Assembly (NCBI GenBank): GCA_041572275.1
Contig: JBFFSQ010000111.1
Location: 1-9,668, forward strand
Direction of reading: 5' to 3'
Source: JBFFSQ01 sp041572275
GTDB lineage: Bacteria > Pseudomonadota > Gammaproteobacteria > SZUA-229
DNA: 9,668 bases
Below are positions 5,609 to 9,668 of the stretch, one piece after another. Both the position numbers and the translations under genes were made by a program. The stretch's first letter is position 1; each line of letters starts with the position of its first letter. Under the pieces are notes generated by a model. The model was not told where the DNA came from. It saw nothing but the letters and a program-made list of their open reading frames with translations, and searched no databases.

Positions 5609-8323
5609 CTAATCCGACTGTGTCGTCAGATCCTTAATACACCTCAATACGTCAAATGCACTGTACGGCTTATAGAGAATGCTTGCATGCAGGTCACGTT
5701 TATTTGCTCCTGAATCAACAACATCATTATAACCGCTTGCCAGCTGTATTTTTATATTGGGATAGCTTTGCTGAACCTTGTCAGCAAGCTCATAGCCATC
5801 TATCTCAGGCATAATCACATCACTGAATAATACATCAACTGCTTCATGCTTTAGAATCTCCAGCGCCTGTTTACCATTCTCTGCCGTCAGAACACTGTAA
5901 CCATTTTGCGTCAGAATCTCATGGACCAATAACCGCAAAGCAGGCTCATCATCAACAACCAGCACCACACCTGTACCAGTTAGGTTCTCAGTAAAAATGG
6001 ATGTTTTTGTTACCGCATTGGTTTCCTCAACCATCATCCTCGGCAAATAAATTTCGATAGATGTTCCATGATCCGGCTCTGAATCAACTTTAATAGCGCC
6101 ATTATTACTTTCCACCAGCCCATATACCTGACTCAACCCCAAACCCACACCAAGATCACCCTTTGATGTAAAAAATGGATCAAACATCTTATCCTGAGTT
6201 TCCTTATCCATCCCAATGCCCGTATCAGCAAACTCAATCCTCAAATAATCACCAACCTCAATCTGCAACTGTTCCGCATCCTGTGCTGACACTCGCGTAT
6301 TTGAAGTGCGTATTGTTAATTGCCCACCATTCTCCATGGCATGCATGGCATTGATCGCTATATTGACCACAGCATCTTCAAGGTCACTACTATTTATTAA
6401 AACAGGCCAGGGATTATCACACAGCTCCATCTCGAGTTTTATGCGCGCAGTAAGCACCTTATCCAGCACATCCTGACGGTCAAGCAGCAACTCATTTATA
6501 ATGAGCGGCTCTTTTTTACTCTGCTGAGGCCTCGAAAAAGCCAGTAATTTCTTTGTGAGATTAACGCCGCGCTCACTTGCATGAACAATCTCATTGGCAA
6601 ATTTATGCAATTTTTCATCATCCGACAATGCATCTTTTAGCATTTCGCTATAACCCATAATGACGCCAAGCATATTGTTGTAATCGTGAGCTATACCACC
6701 CGTCAACTTACCTAATGCATCCATTTTTTGACTGCGTCGAAGAAGCTGTTCCTGCTCCACCCGTTCAGTAACATCCGTAGAAATACTGCATACTGCATAC
6801 GTTTGTTCTGTCTCATCCACCAATGGAAACTTAATACTTGAATAGACATGCATTCCGTCATCAAGCTGGATATTTTCTTCAATTTCAAACGTTTGTTCAG
6901 AGTTCAAAACAATCATGTCATTTTTATACATTTCTTCGGCATCAGAATTCATAAATACATCATGACATGATGCCCCAACGACATCGTCTTTATCTAAGTC
7001 GAATACAGCCTGGAACTGTTTGTTGCCATAGGTGAATTCACCTGATCTATTAATTACATAAATCATAGCGGGTGAATTATCCATGATAGACCTAAGAAGA
7101 TATTCACTTTTTGCTGCAGCCTGACGTAACCGGTATTGCTCTGTAACATCATTAAATATAAGCACCATCCCCTGAATTACATTATTTTCATTACGAATTG
7201 GAGCTGCTGAATCTGAAATTTGATACTCAGAGCCATCACGTGAAATAAGAGTGGTATTATTACTGAGATATACTGTTTGGCCTGTTTTTATTACCTTATC
7301 AACCGGGTTATCAATAGTCTGTCGTGTCACCGCATCAACAATTTTAAAAACTGAAGTAATTGGCTTGCCTGACGCATCATCAAGAGTCCAGCCAGTCAGC
7401 GTCTGCGCTACAGGATTCATACGCGTCACCAAACCTTCTGAATCTGTTGCAATAACCGCATCGCCAATACTATTTAAAGTAACCCGAAGATCCTGCTCCT
7501 GTAGCAGCAATTCCTGATGCTGCATATGCAATTGCCCGGCTAAATCAGTCAGCCCTTGATTCTGAGCCTGCAGCTTCGATGCCATGGAATCAAAACCATT
7601 CGAAATCTTACTAAACTCATCAGCACCATCGAGCTTAATACGCGAACCGTAATCACCTTCAGAAAACGAGACAATCCCATTTAATATAGACTTTAACCGA
7701 CTCTGCATACTGATATAGAGCAACAAAAAACCGGCAAACAGTAACGTAAAATGAATTAGCGTGGTTCGAGTTATTTCCTGCCTCTGGCGATAATGCAACT
7801 CTTTCAGTGTATGAGAAAGGTCGAACTGAGCAAACAAATATGAGTAAAAATACCCATCATGTTCAACTTTATGAGAAATATGATTTAATGGATACACACC
7901 AACAATTCCATCTCCACCCTCAACCACACCAATTGAACCCGATACATTTTTGGCATCTTTATCATTGATCGCCATGAAAATCTCAGGAATGTCTTTTGCT
8001 AGCACATCACGATATTCTATTAATGACGAATACTTTATATAGCCATGCTCATCAACAATGGCTATCAATTCCATCGTCTCATCACTCGTCAGACGTGAAA
8101 CCTCTCGATGTATGGCATTGTCATCATTGCGGCGATTGAAGTCATTGACTGTACCTTGCAACTGAATCATACGCTGACTAATTCGAGCAAGCTCTGAATC
8201 AATCACTTCTTCAGTCTGTTTGTGATAAACAAATTCGTAAGTATAGTAAGAAACGCTAACGCTTGTTATTAACGCAATAACCAAAAACCAGACAATTATC
8301 GGGTAGCGTGAAAAAAACCGCAT
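5609..8323 (-). CDS. Membrane hybrid sensor histidine kinase (HAMP-PAS-PAS-HisKA-HATPase-REC)
   Basis: Inner-membrane hybrid kinase, 904 residues. TM1 (about 8-27) and TM2 (about 187-206) enclose a 155-residue periplasmic domain, probably Cache/PAS-like (ELIAIVDEHGYIKYSS is typical). Then follow HAMP (about 207-260), a coiled coil, PAS1 (about 280-395, NSIGDAVIATDSEG), PAS2 (about 405-520, MDNSPAMIYVINRSG), HisKA with His546 (GGIAHDYNNML), the ATPase domain with Asn654/Asn658, DTGIGM (700-705) and GVGLGLS (725-731), and a receiver with Asp791-Asp792, phospho-acceptor Asp835, Ser863 and Lys885. Every catalytic residue is intact. The ATG shares its A with the stop of the binding-protein gene (TAATG) and has no clear ribosome site, so translation depends on coupling. 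No output domain or DNA-binding regulator is nearby, so its target, perhaps via an Hpt protein, is unknown. Confidence 0.95.
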   Translation of the reverse strand: MRFFSRYPIIVWFLVIALITSVSVSYYTYEFVYHKQTEEVIDSELARISQRMIQLQGTVNDFNRRNDDNAIHREVSRLTSDETMELIAIVDEHGYIKYSSLIEYRDVLAKDIPEIFMAINDKDAKNVSGSIGVVEGGDGIVGVYPLNHISHKVEHDGYFYSYLFAQFDLSHTLKELHYRQRQEITRTTLIHFTLLFAGFLLLYISMQSRLKSILNGIVSFSEGDYGSRIKLDGADEFSKISNGFDSMASKLQAQNQGLTDLAGQLHMQHQELLLQEQDLRVTLNSIGDAVIATDSEGLVTRMNPVAQTLTGWTLDDASGKPITSVFKIVDAVTRQTIDNPVDKVIKTGQTVYLSNNTTLISRDGSEYQISDSAAPIRNENNVIQGMVLIFNDVTEQYRLRQAAAKSEYLLRSIMDNSPAMIYVINRSGEFTYGNKQFQAVFDLDKDDVVGASCHDVFMNSDAEEMYKNDMIVLNSEQTFEIEENIQLDDGMHVYSSIKFPLVDETEQTYAVCSISTDVTERVEQEQLLRRSQKMDALGKLTGGIAHDYNNMLGVIMGYSEMLKDALSDDEKLHKFANEIVHASERGVNLTKKLLAFSRPQQSKKEPLIINELLLDRQDVLDKVLTARIKLEMELCDNPWPVLINSSDLEDAVVNIAINAMHAMENGGQLTIRTSNTRVSAQDAEQLQIEVGDYLRIEFADTGIGMDKETQDKMFDPFFTSKGDLGVGLGLSQVYGLVESNNGAIKVDSEPDHGTSIEIYLPRMMVEETNAVTKTSIFTENLTGTGVVLVVDDEPALRLLVHEILTQNGYSVLTAENGKQALEILKHEAVDVLFSDVIMPEIDGYELADKVQQSYPNIKIQLASGYNDVVDSGANKRDLHASILYKPYSAFDVLRCIKDLTTQSD

Positions 8324-9279
8324 TAAGGAATGTAATTCTTATTCAAATGACCTTCTAACGAAGGTGATTTATTGACTAAACCAAGCTCTTTCAAAATTTT
8401 TATAATTTTTTCCTGCTGTTTTAAAAGGGGACTTGTTGATTCATTAAGAAAATTATAATTATCCTCTTTTGTTGAAAATTTTATTAATTTAAGGCTTGCC
8501 ATATAGTCTGTAGTCGTTGTATCGAATCTTTTTAGCGAATACCCTGTACTAACTACTGGATTAAGCGCCTGATACTCTAGCGCCTTAAACCACGAATCGA
8601 CCAGGCTCTGTACCGTCTCCGGGTACTGTCGTGAATAACTCTTACGCACCACTAACACATCAACAATCTCATTAGGAATCAACGTAGAGTTAAATATTTC
8701 TTTTTTACCTGCTTTCAGCAATTGTGTTCGATATGGATCAAACGTAACTGATGCAACGACCTCACCCTTTTCAAAACTGCTGGCCTGCTCCATCGCATTA
8801 GTCGAAACGACCTGAATATCATGAATACCCATACCATTTAGCTCTAACGCTCGTTTAAGCACAAATGCGCCTACCGCACTACTCTCCACAGCAACAGGCT
8901 TTCCTTTAAGGTCTTTCACGCTGTTGATATCCTGATTGGCCAGAATAACATCGCCACCATTAGACATATCCATGATCAGAATGACGTCAATATCAATTCC
9001 ATCATCCAGAATTTGCAAGGTTTCATCTAAGGTAAAAGCACCAGCTTCCAGGTTATGATTTCTAAATGCCTGTATTGCGTCAGTATTGGATAAATAATCA
9101 ATGATCTTGATAGGATGCTTATCGTAAAAACCTAATTTATCAGCCAGATACAGAGGCTCATATCCAGGCCATAGCACGGCACCGACGCGTAAGGTTTTCT
9201 GAGGCTTTTCAGCACAACCGAAAAGAATCAGTAAGACAAATAATAATATATATTTGTGAGAATTAGAGAATGCTAACAT
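8323..9279 (-). CDS. Lipoprotein substrate-binding protein, NitT/TauT/THI5-like, coupled to a sensor kinase
   Basis: Periplasmic solute-binding protein, 318 residues, likely lipid-anchored: a hydrophobic leader (about 10-21) ends in lipobox LFGC with Cys22. The mature part begins TLRVGAVLWPGYEPLYLADKLG, typical of the SsuA/TauA/NitT and THI5-like fold. It continues with AFTLDETLQIL, GGDVILA, VKDLKGKPVAVESSAVGAFVL, VASVTFDPYRTQLL and NEIVDVLVVRKSY. Known ligands of this superfamily include sulfonates, nitrate, cyanate and pyrimidine precursors; none can be chosen here. No permease or ATPase gene is adjacent, and its stop overlaps the start of the hybrid kinase, so it probably presents a ligand to that kinase's periplasmic domain. 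The leader and tail are strongly AT-rich. The ATG has no good ribosome site, and dyad-rich DNA lies upstream. Function in transport with a distant permease remains possible. Confidence 0.9.
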   Translation of the reverse strand: MLAFSNSHKYILLFVLLILFGCAEKPQKTLRVGAVLWPGYEPLYLADKLGFYDKHPIKIIDYLSNTDAIQAFRNHNLEAGAFTLDETLQILDDGIDIDVILIMDMSNGGDVILANQDINSVKDLKGKPVAVESSAVGAFVLKRALELNGMGIHDIQVVSTNAMEQASSFEKGEVVASVTFDPYRTQLLKAGKKEIFNSTLIPNEIVDVLVVRKSYSRQYPETVQSLVDSWFKALEYQALNPVVSTGYSLKRFDTTTTDYMASLKLIKFSTKEDNYNFLNESTSPLLKQQEKIIKILKELGLVNKSPSLEGHLNKNYIP

Positions 9280-9316
9280 TTATTATTAAACTATCCGTAT
9301 TTAAATAATGAGCAGA

Positions 9317-9346
9317 TTTCTATATGACATACAGATCATATAGAAA
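9317..9346. repeat. Exact 11-bp inverted repeat, candidate operator
   Basis: TTTCTATATGA (9317-9327) and its exact reverse complement TCATATAGAAA (9336-9346) flank an 8-base spacer, 38 bp upstream of the binding-protein start. A length of 30 bp with symmetric arms fits a dimeric regulator site. A weak minus-strand promoter overlaps it (TTGTTT complementing 9344-9349 and CATATA complementing 9321-9326, 17-bp spacing). The same symmetry would fold as an AT-rich hairpin in the leader RNA. A terminator is less likely because no clean T run follows. Confidence 0.55.
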
Positions 9347-9407
9347 CAAACGATCGACAGCGGCTATTCAATGCATAAGAAAATCATAATAAGCCACATA
9401 ACAATAT

Positions 9408-9446
9408 CCGATTGAATTCACATATTATTATTCACTACCGATTGAA
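9408..9446. repeat. Direct repeat CCGATTGAA, two copies 30 bp apart
   Basis: CCGATTGAA lies at 9408-9416 and 9438-9446. The start-to-start distance of exactly 30 bp is about three helical turns, placing both copies on the same DNA face. This suggests paired binding sites for an activator of the minus-strand operon. Flanking bases are not conserved beyond the 9-bp core, so function is inferred only from identity, spacing and position. Confidence 0.4.
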
Positions 9447-9501
9447 CTTATTCTAGACACAAAACCAATTTATTTCTTATCTTTCTTGTATGCTGCTTCA
9501 A

Positions 9502-9533
9502 GTAAATCATACACTTTTATATGTATAATTTAC
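9502..9533. repeat. Near-exact 11-bp inverted repeat over the promoter
   Basis: GTAAATCATAC (9502-9512) and GTATAATTTAC (9523-9533) are reverse complements at 10 of 11 positions, with a 10-base spacer. The spacer contains the predicted minus-strand -10 element, so a dimer bound here would block the promoter. A second perfect pair, TTATATG/CATATAA (9517-9523 and 9535-9541, 11-base spacer), overlaps it. Confidence 0.45.
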
Positions 9534-9544
9534 GCATATAACAA
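9516..9544 (-). promoter_or_regulatory. Sigma70-like promoter for the binding-protein/kinase operon
   Basis: Read on the minus strand, TTGTTA (complement of 9539-9544) and TATAAA (complement of 9516-9521) are separated by exactly 17 bp. They match the -35 and -10 consensus at four and five of six positions. Transcription would start near 9509 and leave a leader of about 230 nt before the binding-protein ATG, long enough for leader-based control. In AT-rich DNA such matches occur by chance; the plus strand also has TATAAT (9524-9529), without a good -35. Confidence 0.45.
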
Positions 9545-9635
9545 TCCATTCAAGACTATTCTAAGGTCTACTGACCTCAACTTTGACTCAAGCTCACTAC
9601 AGTTTACACACCGTATGTTGCTTGCCAGTAATTTT

Positions 9636-9660
9636 CCAGCTCAACTTCTCAGCTGGTTTT
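9636..9660 (+). terminator. Small hairpin with T run near the right edge
   Basis: CCAGCT (9636-9641) and AGCTGG (9651-9656) form a 6-bp stem with a 9-base loop, followed by TTTT on the plus strand. The form is that of a weak intrinsic terminator, but no plus-strand gene precedes it in this window. It may instead be a chance dyad or part of an element beyond the edge. Confidence 0.25.
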
Positions 9661-9668
9661 CCCTCACC

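Larger units (their letters stand above)
9280..9668. other. AT-rich non-coding control region upstream of the binding-protein/kinase operon
   Basis: About 390 bases contain no convincing gene. They hold several inverted repeats, one direct repeat and a sigma70-like minus-strand promoter, listed separately. One plus-strand frame is open from 9402 to the edge, but its only ATG is at 9615 and its peptide looks like random AT-rich translation. On the minus strand, a frame open at the edge ends at 9597-9599 after 23 residues (GEGKPAEKLSWKITGK...). It could be the tail of a gene beyond the window, but it is too short to judge. An AGGTC/GACCT hairpin (9564-9577) follows that stop. No TPP-riboswitch-like core was recognised in the leader. 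Confidence 0.6.

Noticed and set aside
9280..9516. TPP or other riboswitch in the leader of the THI5-like binding protein
   Set aside because: No recognisable conserved riboswitch core was found on the minus strand.
9402..9668. Plus-strand frame open for about 89 codons to the right edge
   Set aside because: There is no ATG before 9615, no ribosome site, the peptide looks random, and it runs through the dyad-rich region.
9300..9668. Insertion-sequence end or CRISPR-like array from the repeats
   Set aside because: The repeats differ from each other, are not regularly arrayed, and no transposase or cas gene is present.

Overview
The window reads as chromosomal DNA of a gammaproteobacterium. 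The BaiN/RdsA-type flavoprotein resembles E. coli YhiN along its whole length, and the truncated fructose-bisphosphatase has a Pseudomonas-like N-terminus. A more exact taxon cannot be read from the sequence; an aquatic or respiratory lineage is a guess. No rRNA, tRNA, CRISPR array, transposase or integrase was found.

Left edge, minus strand (1-1522): the first 47 codons of a class 1 fructose-1,6-bisphosphatase run off the left end. Behind it, in the same direction, is a complete BaiN/RdsA-family flavoprotein. A GC-rich hairpin and a T tract (minus strand) lie between the two genes.

Centre, plus strand (about 1530-5518): a compact six-gene unit starts divergently from the flavoprotein. In order it encodes a membrane cytochrome b561, a periplasmic monohaem cytochrome of the Sphaeroides haem protein type (SHP, DUF1924), a dihaem cytochrome c (DHC), a small exported PepSY protein, an OmpR-class response regulator and a PhoQ/QseC-like sensor kinase. 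Gaps shrink from 11 bp to a 4-bp ATGA overlap, so this is very probably one transcript. The likely flow is quinol pool to cytochrome b561 to DHC to SHP, whose haem should bind O2, NO or a similar small ligand. The PepSY protein and two-component pair would sense envelope or redox state and set expression. An 11-bp-periodic direct repeat upstream of the first gene is a candidate site for the regulator. The kinase has lysine where the phosphatase-critical Thr/Asn normally sits.

Right, minus strand (5609-9279): a lipoprotein-type periplasmic substrate-binding protein (NitT/TauT/THI5-like) overlaps by one base (TAATG) a 904-residue hybrid sensor kinase with a periplasmic domain, HAMP, two PAS domains, HisKA, HATPase and a receiver. 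No permease or ATPase is present, so the binding protein is more likely the ligand-recognition half of a sensor than part of a transporter. This half is visibly more AT-rich than the cytochrome operon.

Right end (9280-9668): about 390 bases with no convincing gene but many symmetric elements: an exact 11-bp inverted repeat, a near-exact 11-bp inverted repeat around a good minus-strand sigma70-like promoter, a 9-bp direct repeat at exactly 30-bp spacing, and a small hairpin with a T run. This is probably the control region of the binding protein/kinase operon.
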